Positions 30,088 to 39,612 of a stretch of DNA of 64,000 nucleotides are shown piece after piece (the first letter of the stretch is position 1; each line of letters begins with the position of its first letter). The DNA lies in assembly GCA_019634415.1 (NCBI GenBank), contig JAHQVJ010000083.1, positions 30,923 through 94,922 on the forward strand. Reading direction: 5' to 3'. The position numbers were made by a program, and so were the translations under genes. The DNA is from Myxococcales bacterium (GTDB lineage: Bacteria > Myxococcota_A > UBA796 > GCA-2862545). Under the pieces are notes generated by a model that ran no database searches, was not told where the DNA came from, and worked only from the letters and a program-made list of their open reading frames with translations.

Positions 30088-32922
30088 ATGTCGAAAAAGG
30101 ACCTGCTCGAACGACTCAGCCGAGCCCCCTCGGAGCCGATTCGCCCCCGTCGGCCCCCAGAGGAGGAGCCACGCGTGCGTCGCACAGAATCCGAGACCAC
30201 ACGCGTGGGACGAGGCGGTCGTGTGTTGCGGCGTCGGTCGGATCGGGCTGAATCCGCGCCGGACGGTGAGCCGACACGAGCGGTCATGCGTCGGCGTCCC
30301 GCGCCCACGCCGGAAGAGCCGCCGGCCAACGGTGCGGCGGCCACCGAGCCGACTGGCACCGATGCCTCCGAGGCAGCACCCGAGCCTTCCGCTCCTGTGG
30401 AGGCTGCTGCGCCTGCCGCAGTCCAGGAGTCGTCTTCCCCTCCCGAGGTGGAAGCTGCACCTCAGGTGGTCGCCGAGGCGCCCGAGCCTCCGGCTCAGGT
30501 GGCTTCGCCCGAGCCCACCGACACACCGGCGCCAGAGACGGCGAACGTCGCATCCGCCGAGCCGGCGCCGGTCGTCGAGGCTGCTGCACCCGAGCCGGCC
30601 CCCGTTCCGGAGGCCGCTCCACCCGCGGCGCCGGAGCCCCCTCCGGCCGCGCCGGAGCCGGTCCAGCAGGCCGAGCCGCCGAAGTCCGAGCCCGAGCAGG
30701 CGAGCGCGCCCGCTCCCCAGGCGCCCGCTTCCCCGGAAGCACCTGCTGCCGAGCCGGTAGCTGCGAAGGCCGGCGACGACAAGGTAGCTGCCGATGCGCC
30801 CAAGGGTGAGGAGGCGAAGCCAGCTGACGACAAGGAGAACACCCCACGCTACCCGGGGCTGGGGCCTGCCGTGGTCATGCCTCCTCCCGGGTACGACCCC
30901 ACCAACCCCATGGCGTTCCGACGTCAACAGGATGCCGCCGCAGCACGCGCTGCGCAGCAGGCAGCCACGGGCGCAGGTGGACCTTCGCGCACCCGCGGCA
31001 GGCGCCGCGTGGAGCCCGGTGGAGACCGCAGCGACTTTCGAAATCGTCGCGGACGGGGCGGGCGGAACAGTGGTGGTCCTGGTGGTCGTGGCTTCGACCG
31101 CCGGCGCGGTCGCAAGGGGCGTAAGTCCAGCGGGCCGAAGCAGGCGTCGCCGACGCCGAAGGCGGCCAAGCGCAAGGTGAAGGTCGACAACGTCATCAGC
31201 GTGCGCGACCTGGCCATGCAGCTGGGTGTGAAGGCGCCGCTGGTGATCCGTCACCTCATGGATCTCGAAGATCGCATGTTCAACATCAACGACATGCTGG
31301 ATCTCGACACCGCGCAGCTCGTGGCGAACGAGTTCGACTACGAGGTGGAGAACGTCGGCTTCCAGGAGGCGGACTACCTCGAGTCGGTGGAAGACGAGAT
31401 CGAAGAGGGCAACCTCGAGGGACGTCCTCCGGTCGTCACCATCATGGGCCACGTCGATCACGGAAAGACCACGCTGCTCGACACGATCCGGAGCAGCCGC
31501 GTGGCAGCGGGCGAGGCCGGTGGCATCACTCAGCACATCGGTGCCTACCAGGTCGACGTGGATGGCAAGGCCATCACGTTCATCGACACCCCCGGTCACG
31601 AGGCGTTCACCGCCATGCGGCGGCGGGGTGCCAGCGTCACCGATCTCGTGATCCTCGTGGTCGCCGCCGACGACGGTGTGCAGCCGCAGACGGAGGAGGC
31701 CATCCAGCACGCCAAGGCCGCTGGGGTTCCGGTGGTGGTGGCCGTCAACAAGATGGACAAGGCTGGTGTGACCGCCGAGGCCATCATGACTCGGATGTCC
31801 GAGTTCGAGCTCGTTCCCGAGGAGTGGGGTGGAGACACGATGTACGTGCCCATCTCCGCACTGAAGAACGAAGGCATCGACGCGCTCCTCGAGGGGGTCC
31901 TACTGCAGGCCGAGTTGCTCGATCTGCGGGCCAACCCGCAGCGCTCCGCCGAGGGCATCGTGCTCGAGGCCAAGATGGAGCGTGGGCGTGGCGCCGTGGC
32001 CTCCATTCTGGTTCAGCGCGGAACGTTGAACCAGGGTGACCACGTGGTGCTCGGCTCAGCGTTCGGGCGGGTCCGCGCCATCATCGACCACACAGGCTCG
32101 CGCATGAAGAGTGCGGGTCCCTCCACGCCCGTGGAGCTGTTCGGACTGTCTGCCCTGCCCGAGGTGGGGGATTCGGTCAATGCCGTGCAGAGCGAGAAGA
32201 ACGCTCGCACCTTGGCGGAGCACCGCGAGGTGGCCAAGCGGCAGGAGCAGATGGCCAAGAATCGCCGGGCCGACATCGATACCCTCATCGCTCGCGCGGC
32301 AGAGGAAGAGCGCGAGACGCTCCTGGTCATCCTCAAGGCTGACGTGGGCGGATCGCTGCAGGCACTCAAGGCGGCGGTGGAGGACATCGACGTGGGCGGC
32401 GCCGAGGTTCGCTTGCTGCTCACTGGCGTAGGCGACATCAACGAGTCCGACATCAACCTCGCCGCGTCCGACAACGCCAAGGTGATCGGCTTCAACGTGA
32501 AGCTGGATGCGAAGGCGCGCAAGGCCGCCACGCAGCTCGGCGTGGAGCCCGAGATCTACACGGTGATCTACGAGGTCCTCGACCGCATCGAGCGGGAGAT
32601 GAAGGGACTGCTGGCTCCGGTGTACGAGCAGGTGCGTCAGGGGACGGTCGAGGTTCGACAGCTGTTCCGCATCTCGCGAGTCGGGGTCGTGGCAGGGAGC
32701 TACGTCATCGACGGCAAGGTGGGTCGCAACCACTCGGTGAAGGTGCTCCGCGAGGGGCAGGTGATCTGGGAAGGGGCGGTGGACACGCTGCGCCGGTTCA
32801 AGGACGACGTGCGCGAGGTGGCCGCTGGCTACGAGTGCGGGATCTCCTTGGACGGCTACGACGATCTCCAAGAGGGCGACCTCATCGAGACCTACGCGGA
32901 GCAGGTCGTCGAGCCCGAGTAG
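30088..32922 (+). CDS. infB: translation initiation factor IF-2
   Basis: A 944-residue IF-2. The N-terminal half has a Pro/Ala/Glu-rich low-complexity region (about 75-260) and an Arg/Gly-rich stretch (about 300-350), then an IF2-N helix bundle (I-S-V-R-D-L-A-M-Q-L-G, near 371). The G domain starts G-H-V-D-H-G-K-T-T at 454-462, with D-T-P-G-H-E and N-K-M-D; domains II, C1 and C2 follow. It brings fMet-tRNA to the 30S subunit. ATG at 30088 follows AAAAGGA; the upstream frame from 30004 is not IF-2-like. Long alanine/proline N-termini are common in myxobacterial IF-2. Confidence 0.97.
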   Translation: MSKKDLLERLSRAPSEPIRPRRPPEEEPRVRRTESETTRVGRGGRVLRRRSDRAESAPDGEPTRAVMRRRPAPTPEEPPANGAAATEPTGTDASEAAPEPSAPVEAAAPAAVQESSSPPEVEAAPQVVAEAPEPPAQVASPEPTDTPAPETANVASAEPAPVVEAAAPEPAPVPEAAPPAAPEPPPAAPEPVQQAEPPKSEPEQASAPAPQAPASPEAPAAEPVAAKAGDDKVAADAPKGEEAKPADDKENTPRYPGLGPAVVMPPPGYDPTNPMAFRRQQDAAAARAAQQAATGAGGPSRTRGRRRVEPGGDRSDFRNRRGRGGRNSGGPGGRGFDRRRGRKGRKSSGPKQASPTPKAAKRKVKVDNVISVRDLAMQLGVKAPLVIRHLMDLEDRMFNINDMLDLDTAQLVANEFDYEVENVGFQEADYLESVEDEIEEGNLEGRPPVVTIMGHVDHGKTTLLDTIRSSRVAAGEAGGITQHIGAYQVDVDGKAITFIDTPGHEAFTAMRRRGASVTDLVILVVAADDGVQPQTEEAIQHAKAAGVPVVVAVNKMDKAGVTAEAIMTRMSEFELVPEEWGGDTMYVPISALKNEGIDALLEGVLLQAELLDLRANPQRSAEGIVLEAKMERGRGAVASILVQRGTLNQGDHVVLGSAFGRVRAIIDHTGSRMKSAGPSTPVELFGLSALPEVGDSVNAVQSEKNARTLAEHREVAKRQEQMAKNRRADIDTLIARAAEEERETLLVILKADVGGSLQALKAAVEDIDVGGAEVRLLLTGVGDINESDINLAASDNAKVIGFNVKLDAKARKAATQLGVEPEIYTVIYEVLDRIEREMKGLLAPVYEQVRQGTVEVRQLFRISRVGVVAGSYVIDGKVGRNHSVKVLREGQVIWEGAVDTLRRFKDDVREVAAGYECGISLDGYDDLQEGDLIETYAEQVVEPE

Positions 32923-32925
32923 GCG

Positions 32926-33309
32926 ATGGCACGCTCCACGGCTGAATCCGACGATCGAATCTACGTTGGCGTCGTGCGCTTGGTGATCCAGGTGCCCGGC
33001 GCCCGCACGCGCAAGGACCGGCGCCAGGTGATCTCCTCTGTGCGGGATCGACTGCGCCACCGGTTCGAGGTGGCGGTGCACGAGATCGGAACCTCTGGCG
33101 ATCCCACCCACCAGGTGATGGTGCTCACCACCGCGGGCAACGATGCGCGCGTCGTACGCTCGGTCCTCGACCGCTGTGTGGGCACGGTACACGACCATCC
33201 GGTGGCCATCGCCATCCAAGTCGACGTGGACGTCTCTCGGTGGCAGAGTTCGGCGGATGACTGGGCTGCTCGCATGATGGACGAGCTGTCGGAGGACGAC
33301 GATGGGTGA
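32926..33309 (+). CDS. YlxP-like DUF503 family protein
   Basis: A 127-residue protein with the DUF503/YlxP pattern: V-G-V-V-R-L-V-I-Q-V-P-G-A-R-T-R-K-D-R-R-Q-V near the start, then R-L-R-H-R-F-E-V-A-V-H-E-I-G. In many bacteria it lies between infB and rbfA. Its role in ribosome assembly or translation is suggested by location only. ATG is three bases after the infB stop. rbfA does not follow here; the next gene, overlapping by eight bases, encodes a SPOR-domain protein. Confidence 0.85.
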   Translation: MARSTAESDDRIYVGVVRLVIQVPGARTRKDRRQVISSVRDRLRHRFEVAVHEIGTSGDPTHQVMVLTTAGNDARVVRSVLDRCVGTVHDHPVAIAIQVDVDVSRWQSSADDWAARMMDELSEDDDG

Positions 33310-33904
33310 GCTCGCACGGCAACGACGCGCACGGCAGCTGTGGGTGTCTCGCGGCCACGTGGCCGCTGCTTGTGTGCTGGCCGCACTGTTGTGCGTGATC
33401 AGCTTCGGCGTGGGCTACGGTCTGGGGCGAGACGGCCGCGCCATGGAGGTGGCGGAGCAGCCCGAGGGCATCGTCGCCGACGTACCCGACGAGCAGCTGC
33501 TGGATCTGCTGGCGAGATTGGACACGCTGCCGAGCAAGAACGGTGGGGTCGAGGTGCTGAAGGCCACCGAGCAGCTTCGGGAAGAGGCTGCGCCTGGTAC
33601 TCCGCGAGCTCCTCTGGGCAAGGGCGTCGCCAACCCCATGGTGGATCCGCGGCCGGCGGGAGCCTACACCATCCACCTCGGAGACTACGATGACCGAGAG
33701 GCGCGTGAGCTGCAGGCCGCGCTGCGCGACCGACACATCGTGGGCTACCGATCCTCCAAGGTCACTGCGGGCCGGGTGTCGGTGGCCATCGCTGTGGGCG
33801 GGTTCGCCTCCGAGCAAGCCGCCACCCAGGAGCTCGAGCGGATCCGTGGGACGTTGCTCGCCCTGGGGGTAGACGGCCCCAGCGTACAGGCGCTCACCCC
33901 CTGA
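33302..33904 (+). CDS. membrane-anchored SPOR-domain protein
   Basis: A 200-residue bitopic protein: short basic N-terminus, one membrane helix (about 19-40, ending G-V-G-Y-G-L-G), a charged linker (about 45-115), and a C-terminal SPOR domain (about 120-198) starting Y-T-I-H-L-G-D-Y and containing a second beta strand V-S-V-A-I-A-V-G-G-F. SPOR domains bind denuded septal glycan, so it may act at the division site. The start overlaps the end of the ylxP-like gene. It ends just before the convergent Smg-like gene. Confidence 0.78.
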   Translation: MGELARQRRARQLWVSRGHVAAACVLAALLCVISFGVGYGLGRDGRAMEVAEQPEGIVADVPDEQLLDLLARLDTLPSKNGGVEVLKATEQLREEAAPGTPRAPLGKGVANPMVDPRPAGAYTIHLGDYDDREARELQAALRDRHIVGYRSSKVTAGRVSVAIAVGGFASEQAATQELERIRGTLLALGVDGPSVQALTP

Positions 33905-33908
33905 AGGC

Positions 33909-34178
33909 TTAGCTGAACAGCAGGGGCCAGTCCTCTTCGAGCACTGGACCCGTGCCTTCGCCCCCCGGTGGGAAGAGCAACATCGCAGCTGCCCGGCGCA
34001 CCAAGCCCAGATCGATGCGATCTCCCTCTACTTGGAGATCAGCGTGCAGGTTGGCGGCGGCCATCACGAGCTGGTCTGCTCCGGCGATATCGACGTGGCC
34101 GAAGTCCTGAAGTAGCTGGATCCAGCGGGTGGCCCGGCCGGTGAGCTTGAGAACCACCTGGGGATCATCGTGGATCAC
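33909..34178 (-). CDS. short Smg-like (DUF494) protein
   Basis: An 89-residue product that looks like the C-terminal half of Smg/DUF494 proteins: a central helical D-Q-L-V-M-A-A-A-N and a final I-D-L-G-L-V-R-R-A-A-A-M-L-L-F followed by E-E-D-W-P-L-L-F, compared with the family ending in L-x-x-V-x-L-M-V-L-F and W-M-E-D-L-L-F. The GTG start at 34178 overlaps the dprA stop (GTGA). In many genomes smg follows dprA, which supports the call. It is about half the usual length, so it is a shortened family member or a remnant. Function unknown. Confidence 0.6.
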   Translation of the reverse strand: MIHDDPQVVLKLTGRATRWIQLLQDFGHVDIAGADQLVMAAANLHADLQVEGDRIDLGLVRRAAAMLLFPPGGEGTGPVLEEDWPLLFS

Positions 34179-35188
34179 GCACCTCCGGCAGCTCCGTAAC
34201 GGCCGCCGGGGAGCCGAACCACGAGACCTTGCAGCTCCATACGCGTAAGCTCCTCCAGGACGTCGAGTGGTGTGGAGCCCCGCTGCCTCGCCGCTTGCTC
34301 CAGCGTTCCGCCAGCGAGGACGATGCGGAGCCACTCTGGTCGCTCCGATGGCGCGTGGGCCGAGACCCTCTCGGCCACGAACGTGTCCACGTCGAGGAGC
34401 GGCTCCGCACCGGCCGCAAGTAGCTCGTTGGAGCCACGACTCGCAGCGATGCCGATGGGGCCGGGCACCGCGTACACGTCGATTCCCATGTCGGCAGCGT
34501 TCCCCGCTGTGATCAGCGCTCCGCTCGACGAGGGGGCCTGAACGACGATCACGGCCTCGGCCATGCCAGCGATCCATCGGTTTCGGCTGGGAAACGTCCA
34601 CCTCGCTGGGGGGTGCTCGTCTGGGAACGCCGTGATGAGGGCGCCTCCGCCATCGAGGATGGACTGGCGCAGGCGCTTGTTGGACGGAGGGGCGGTGTGC
34701 TGGAGGCCGTGACCCAGTACCGCCACTGTGGTGTCCGACGACAAGGCGCCACGGTGGGCGTGGGTGTCGATTCCCCGAGCAAGGCCGCTCACCGTCACGA
34801 TCCTCGCACTCCCGAGCGCAGTGCCGAGGTGCCGGGCCACGGCGGCTCCGTACGGGTTGCAGCGGCGAGTGCCCACCACGGCGATGGCTCGCCTCGTCAG
34901 GACCTCTACCTGACCATCCACGAACAGCACGGGCGGGGCGGGATGTCGCGCGGCGAGCAGCGGAGGGTAGCAAGGGTGGACCAGGGTCACCGCCTGCCAC
35001 GCGGTGCTGCGTGGGGGCGTCGACAGCCACTTGCGCGCGGCCGCGTGGGGTAGCCCCAGGTCCATCAGGTCGCTGACGCCCGCTTCCGACAGTGCCTTCC
35101 ATCCGCCCGCTCGCTCCGCCAGGCTCTGAAGATCCAACCGCTCCGCCAAGTCCTGCGCACCCGCCCAGAATCCGCTGATGGTGTCCAT
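34175..35188 (-). CDS. dprA: DNA-processing protein DprA
   Basis: A 337-residue DprA. The N-terminal SAM-like helices (1-75) precede the Rossmann core with A-V-V-G-T-R-R-C-N-P-Y-G (about 98-109), S-G-L-A-R-G-I-D-T-H-A-H, P-S-R-N-R-W-I-A-G and Q-A-P-S-S-S-G-A-L-I-T-A; the last 60 residues are a winged-helix domain. DprA loads RecA on incoming single-stranded DNA during transformation. The ATG at 35188 has GGAGG four bases ahead. It is transcribed away from xerC, with the shared gap between them. Confidence 0.93.
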   Translation of the reverse strand: MDTISGFWAGAQDLAERLDLQSLAERAGGWKALSEAGVSDLMDLGLPHAAARKWLSTPPRSTAWQAVTLVHPCYPPLLAARHPAPPVLFVDGQVEVLTRRAIAVVGTRRCNPYGAAVARHLGTALGSARIVTVSGLARGIDTHAHRGALSSDTTVAVLGHGLQHTAPPSNKRLRQSILDGGGALITAFPDEHPPARWTFPSRNRWIAGMAEAVIVVQAPSSSGALITAGNAADMGIDVYAVPGPIGIAASRGSNELLAAGAEPLLDVDTFVAERVSAHAPSERPEWLRIVLAGGTLEQAARQRGSTPLDVLEELTRMELQGLVVRLPGGRYGAAGGA

Positions 35189-35226
35189 CCGACCTCCGCT
35201 TGGAGGGGCCCGTAAGCGGCGGCGCG

Positions 35227-35256
35227 TTCGCGCTGTGCGACCTAGCGCTCTAGATT
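35227..35256 (+). promoter_or_regulatory. weak candidate promoter of xerC
   Basis: TAGATT (35251-35256) is a reasonable -10 box 19 bases ahead of the GTG start, but the -35 position (around 35227) is a poor match. It is the most likely place for an xerC promoter in the 86-base dprA-xerC gap. Confidence 0.3.
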
Positions 35257-35274
35257 TCCGCTCGGAGGATCGGA

Positions 35275-36162
35275 GTGGCCGAGGATCAGCTCCAGCGCTT
35301 CATGGATCATCTGAGGGTGGAGCGAGGTTGCTCGCCGCACACCCTCCGGGCCTATCGACGCACGCTCGTGGCACTGCACACGCACCTGCAGGAGCGGGAG
35401 GCGAACGTGGAGGAGGCGCGCCTCGCCGACCTCCGCGGCTTCCTGTTCGCGGTGGGGCGAGGTCGCAGCGCCGCCACGCTGGCCCGACACGTGGCTGCGG
35501 TGCGTGCCTACTTGCGCTGGCTCGAGCGGCAGGGGGTGTCCACGCACGTGCACGCCTCGTCCATCTTCCCGCCCAAGGTCGCAAGCGCGCTGCCGCAGGT
35601 GCCGAGCGAGACTCGCTTGGGCGAGCTGCTCGACGCCGGTGCCGCCCGTAGTCGACGCGACCAGGCGATCCTGGAGGTGCTGTACGGGGCGGGCCTCCGC
35701 GTGTCCGAGGTGTGCGGCTTGGACGTTCCAGATGTCGATCTCGACCAAGCGTCGCTCCACGTTCGTAGAGGCAAGGGAAACGTGGCCAGGCTCGCACCCA
35801 TGGGGCCGCCCACCGTCGCAGCCCTCCAGAGCTGGCTCTCCGAGCGACCTGAGGTCGACGATCTGGCGCTGTTCCTCAACGCTCGGCTGCGGCGGATCTC
35901 GGACCGCACGATCCGTCGCATGGTCGCCGAGCAAGGGGCGCTCGTCGGGGTGAGCGGCCTGCATCCCCACGCGCTGAGACACGCCTACGCGACGCACCTG
36001 CTCGATGCCGGAGCCGATCTGAGGGCGATCCAGGAACTGCTGGGTCACAGCAGCCTGTCGACCACTCAGCGCTACACCCACGTGTCGGCTGCAGGCGTGT
36101 TGGCGACCCATCGCCGTGCTCACCCACACGGCGAGGGAGACGCTGACCCCCAGGATGGTTAG
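35275..36162 (+). CDS. xerC: site-specific tyrosine recombinase XerC
   Basis: A 295-residue integrase-type recombinase. The N-terminal core-binding domain (1-100) precedes the catalytic domain with Arg142 (G-L-R-V-S-E), His232 and Arg235 (H-A-L-R-H), His258 (G-H-S-S) and the nucleophile Tyr267 (Q-R-Y-T-H). Length and motif order fit XerC/XerD, which resolve chromosome dimers, better than a phage integrase. No att-like repeats were seen around it. GTG start at 35275 follows CGGAGG. XerC and XerD cannot be told apart with confidence. Confidence 0.88.
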   Translation: MAEDQLQRFMDHLRVERGCSPHTLRAYRRTLVALHTHLQEREANVEEARLADLRGFLFAVGRGRSAATLARHVAAVRAYLRWLERQGVSTHVHASSIFPPKVASALPQVPSETRLGELLDAGAARSRRDQAILEVLYGAGLRVSEVCGLDVPDVDLDQASLHVRRGKGNVARLAPMGPPTVAALQSWLSERPEVDDLALFLNARLRRISDRTIRRMVAEQGALVGVSGLHPHALRHAYATHLLDAGADLRAIQELLGHSSLSTTQRYTHVSAAGVLATHRRAHPHGEGDADPQDG

Positions 36163-37522
<1,360 letters not shown>

Positions 37523-37532
37523 CTGGTGTAGC

Positions 37533-37605
<73 letters not shown>

Positions 37606-37621
37606 CTTGGTGAACCTCACC

Positions 37622-37696
37622 GACCCCATCGTCTAGTCAGGTCCAGGACACCGGGTTTTCATCCCGGCAACACGGGTTCGAATCCCGTTGGGGTCA
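37622..37696 (+). tRNA. tRNA-Glu (TTC)
   Basis: Acceptor GACCCCA pairs with TGGGGTC; the anticodon loop TTTTCAT within a CCGGG/CCCGG stem gives anticodon TTC at 37658-37660; the T-loop is GGTTCGAATCC. Bases 37697-37699 read CCA, so the 3' end may be encoded, unlike the neighbouring tRNA-Lys. A terminator follows at 37706. Confidence 0.95.
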
Positions 37697-37705
37697 CCAC
37701 CCTCG

Positions 37706-37734
37706 AAAACCACGCCTCAAAGCGTGGTTTTCTT
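37706..37734 (+). terminator. intrinsic terminator of the tRNA unit
   Basis: AAAACCACGC (37706-37715) pairs perfectly with 37722-37731 around a six-base loop, followed by TCTT. The A-rich base of the stem and U-tract make it a typical rho-independent terminator seven bases after the tRNA-Glu CCA. Confidence 0.9.
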
Positions 37735-37771
37735 GTGTGCGCCAGCGGGCGCCCGAGCCTCGGGGCAGGTC

Positions 37772-37926
37772 ATCGCGACCATCAACGCGGTTGATTGTCG
37801 CGATGCTACAGGTTGCCGCTCCGCGCCTGGACTTGCAGCACTCTCTGCACGCGCTCGCACGCTCGCTCGTTCCAGTCCCACTGCAACCCCGGATCAGGCG
37901 CGCTCCGCTCGATCGCGACAATCAAG
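37772..37926. repeat. three-copy inverted/direct motif with competing hairpins
   Basis: ATCGCGAC-C-ATCAAC (37772-37786) and its inverse GTTGAT-T-GTCGCGAT (37790-37804) form a 15-position hairpin with one mismatch and a GCG loop. A third copy, ATCGCGACAATCAA (37912-37925), is a perfect inverse of the second arm. The second arm can therefore pair with either neighbour. The role is unknown; it could be a protein-binding site array, an RNA switch, or the remains of a small mobile element. Confidence 0.7.
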
Positions 37927-37988
37927 CCACCACTGCGGTCCCCGCTCAGAACGTGATTCGGTACAGCGCGACCGCGTCATCCGTGACC

Positions 37989-38005
37989 ACCTCACCGTGT
38001 GAGGT
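37989..38005. promoter_or_regulatory. dyad-symmetric site ahead of the RNA methyltransferase gene
   Basis: ACCTCAC-CGT-GTGAGGT is a perfect 7-bp inverted repeat with a three-base centre, 53 bases ahead of the gene. It could be an operator or an mRNA hairpin; no regulator is linked to it. Confidence 0.4.
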
Positions 38006-38057
38006 GAGGGTCGGGGGTGAATTGCCGCGGCGGAGGCTATCTGGCACCGGGGGTTCG

Positions 38058-38993
38058 ATGGCGACCCATCTGCTCGTGAGTCCCTTGGCTGACGGTGCCT
38101 ACTTCGCGGATGTCGACGATGTGGTGTTGAGCGAGGTCCGTGCCGTTCTGGGGTGTGATGGTGAGCTGTGGGAGCGCGGGGGGATGCGCTTCGTCACGGT
38201 GGCGGCCGGATCCGCAGAGATGGCCCGACTGTCCTTCGTGTTGGGGGCCTTCGAGGGAGACCCGGAGGCTGGGCTGAAGATCGCCGCCCTCGACGCGGGG
38301 TGGGCCCTGCCGCCAGGTCTGGTGTGGGGCACCAAGTACCGAGGAAAGACCAACGAACTCGTCACGCAGCTCGCCATCAACCTCGCCCTCGCGCACTGCA
38401 CTGCGGATCGGAGCGCGGGCACGCTGCTGTGCGATCCCATGGCTGGCCGTGGCACCACGCTGTGCTGGGCGGCTCGCTACGGCCTCGATGCCATCGGGAT
38501 CGAGCTGGACCCCACGGCGCTGGACGACTTCCACCGCCACGTGAAACGGCAGACCAAGCTCGGGCGGATCCGGCACACCGAGGAGCGGGGTTGGGTCACC
38601 AAGAAGAACAAGGACGGGGTGGGGCGGTACGTGGGGTTCGCCTTCGGGGAGGTACAGCTGCGCCTCGTGGCGGGAGACGGCCGACGGGCGCCGGATCTGG
38701 TGGGGCGCTCACGAGCACATGTGATCGTCGCCGATCTTCCCTATGGCGTGCAGTTCGGAGGGCGCCATCGGCGCAATCCCATCGACGACGTACGTGCCTG
38801 CGCCGAGGCTTGGGGCGACGTGCTGTGTGCTGGAGGCTGTGCGGTACTGATCTTCAACCGGCTTCAGCCGCGGCGGTCGCGACTGGAGGAAGTGTTCGCG
38901 GGCACGGCCCTGCGGGCTCTGCCCCTCGAGCTACCGCACCGCATGAGCGAGTCGATCGAGCGGGACGTGATGGTGCTCATCCGGGAGGGGTGA
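38058..38993 (+). CDS. TRM11/RlmL-type RNA methyltransferase (UPF0020 fold)
   Basis: A 311-residue protein. The catalytic domain has the SAM-binding D-P-M-A-G-R-G-T-T-L (126-135) and D-L-P-Y-G (226-230), the N/D-P-P-Y-like motif of enzymes that methylate exocyclic amino groups, such as guanine-N2 of tRNA. Residues 1-100 may be a THUMP-like or ferredoxin-like RNA-binding part but are divergent. ATG at 38058 is chosen because the upstream open frame is low-complexity. It lies downstream of two tRNA genes. It overlaps the convergent TetR gene by 17 bases. The exact RNA target is unknown. Confidence 0.72.
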   Translation: MATHLLVSPLADGAYFADVDDVVLSEVRAVLGCDGELWERGGMRFVTVAAGSAEMARLSFVLGAFEGDPEAGLKIAALDAGWALPPGLVWGTKYRGKTNELVTQLAINLALAHCTADRSAGTLLCDPMAGRGTTLCWAARYGLDAIGIELDPTALDDFHRHVKRQTKLGRIRHTEERGWVTKKNKDGVGRYVGFAFGEVQLRLVAGDGRRAPDLVGRSRAHVIVADLPYGVQFGGRHRRNPIDDVRACAEAWGDVLCAGGCAVLIFNRLQPRRSRLEEVFAGTALRALPLELPHRMSESIERDVMVLIREG

Positions 38994-39612
38994 GGGCGGC
39001 GTCATCGGGCAGCATCCCGAGTCCCCTGAGGCGTGCCCTCGACAAGGCCCACAGCTGACGCTCGGCCTCCGGCAGGTCGAAGGGCTCACCGGTGGCCCGG
39101 GCGAGACGAAGGTGTCGGACCAGCACTCCGAAGTAGTCCACGAAGAAACCCTGGCTAGCCAGCATTCGTGCGTCTGGCGGCGCATCGGGCATGCTCGATG
39201 CCAGGGTGCGCTCGACCTCGACGACGAAGGACTGGAGCTGGGTCTGCAGCTCGTCCCCCATGGCGCCCTCCAGGAACAGCGTCTGCTGGAGCAGGTGCGA
39301 TGCGAGGACAGGATCGTCGGCGTACCAACGATACAGGGTGCGGGCCACGTGGAGCAGGCTCGCGAGCGCGTCACCCTGTGGCAAGGTGGTGAATGCTTCG
39401 CGGACCCGGTCCGACAGCTCCGCGTGAAAGGCCGCTGCCACCAGCGAGGCCTTGTCGGGGAAGTGGCTGATCACGGTCCCTGCCGCCACCTGCGCGCGCT
39501 TGGCCACGCGGGCGATGGTGGTGGCGTCGTAGCCGAGCTCTCGAAAGCAGAGGCGCGCTGACTCGAGCACACGGGCGCGCGTCTGGCGCTTCTGGGTAGC
39601 GCGACGCGTCAC
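38977..39612 (-). CDS. TetR-family regulator
   Basis: A 211-residue regulator: N-terminal helix-turn-helix (about 8-55, with A-R-L-C-F-R-E-L-G-Y-D-A-T-T-I-A-R-V-A and V-I-S-H-F-P-D-K-A-S-L), then an all-helical ligand-binding part. GTG start at 39612 overlaps the stop of the upstream FAD monooxygenase gene (GTGA), so the two are one unit. A 29-base palindrome at 40632-40660 ahead of the monooxygenase is the likely operator, which implies autoregulation. Confidence 0.88.
   Translation of the reverse strand: MTRRATQKRQTRARVLESARLCFRELGYDATTIARVAKRAQVAAGTVISHFPDKASLVAAAFHAELSDRVREAFTTLPQGDALASLLHVARTLYRWYADDPVLASHLLQQTLFLEGAMGDELQTQLQSFVVEVERTLASSMPDAPPDARMLASQGFFVDYFGVLVRHLRLARATGEPFDLPEAERQLWALSRARLRGLGMLPDDAALTPPG

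Larger units (their letters stand above)
37735..38057. other. intergenic region between the tRNA unit and the RNA methyltransferase gene
   Basis: About 320 bases without a supported gene. It contains three copies of an ATCGCGAC-N-ATCAA motif (two direct, one inverted, see repeat entry) and a 17-base dyad at 37989-38005. The methyltransferase frame is open to 37737, but the upstream part lacks the family N-terminus. Confidence 0.5.

Noticed and set aside
35275..36162. xerC as a phage or island integrase next to tRNA genes
   Set aside because: Length and motifs fit XerC/XerD, no att duplication of a tRNA end was seen, and the flanking genes are housekeeping.
37737..38057. N-terminal extension of the RNA methyltransferase
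   Set aside because: Open by GC bias but low-complexity, outside the family, and contains the inverted motif.
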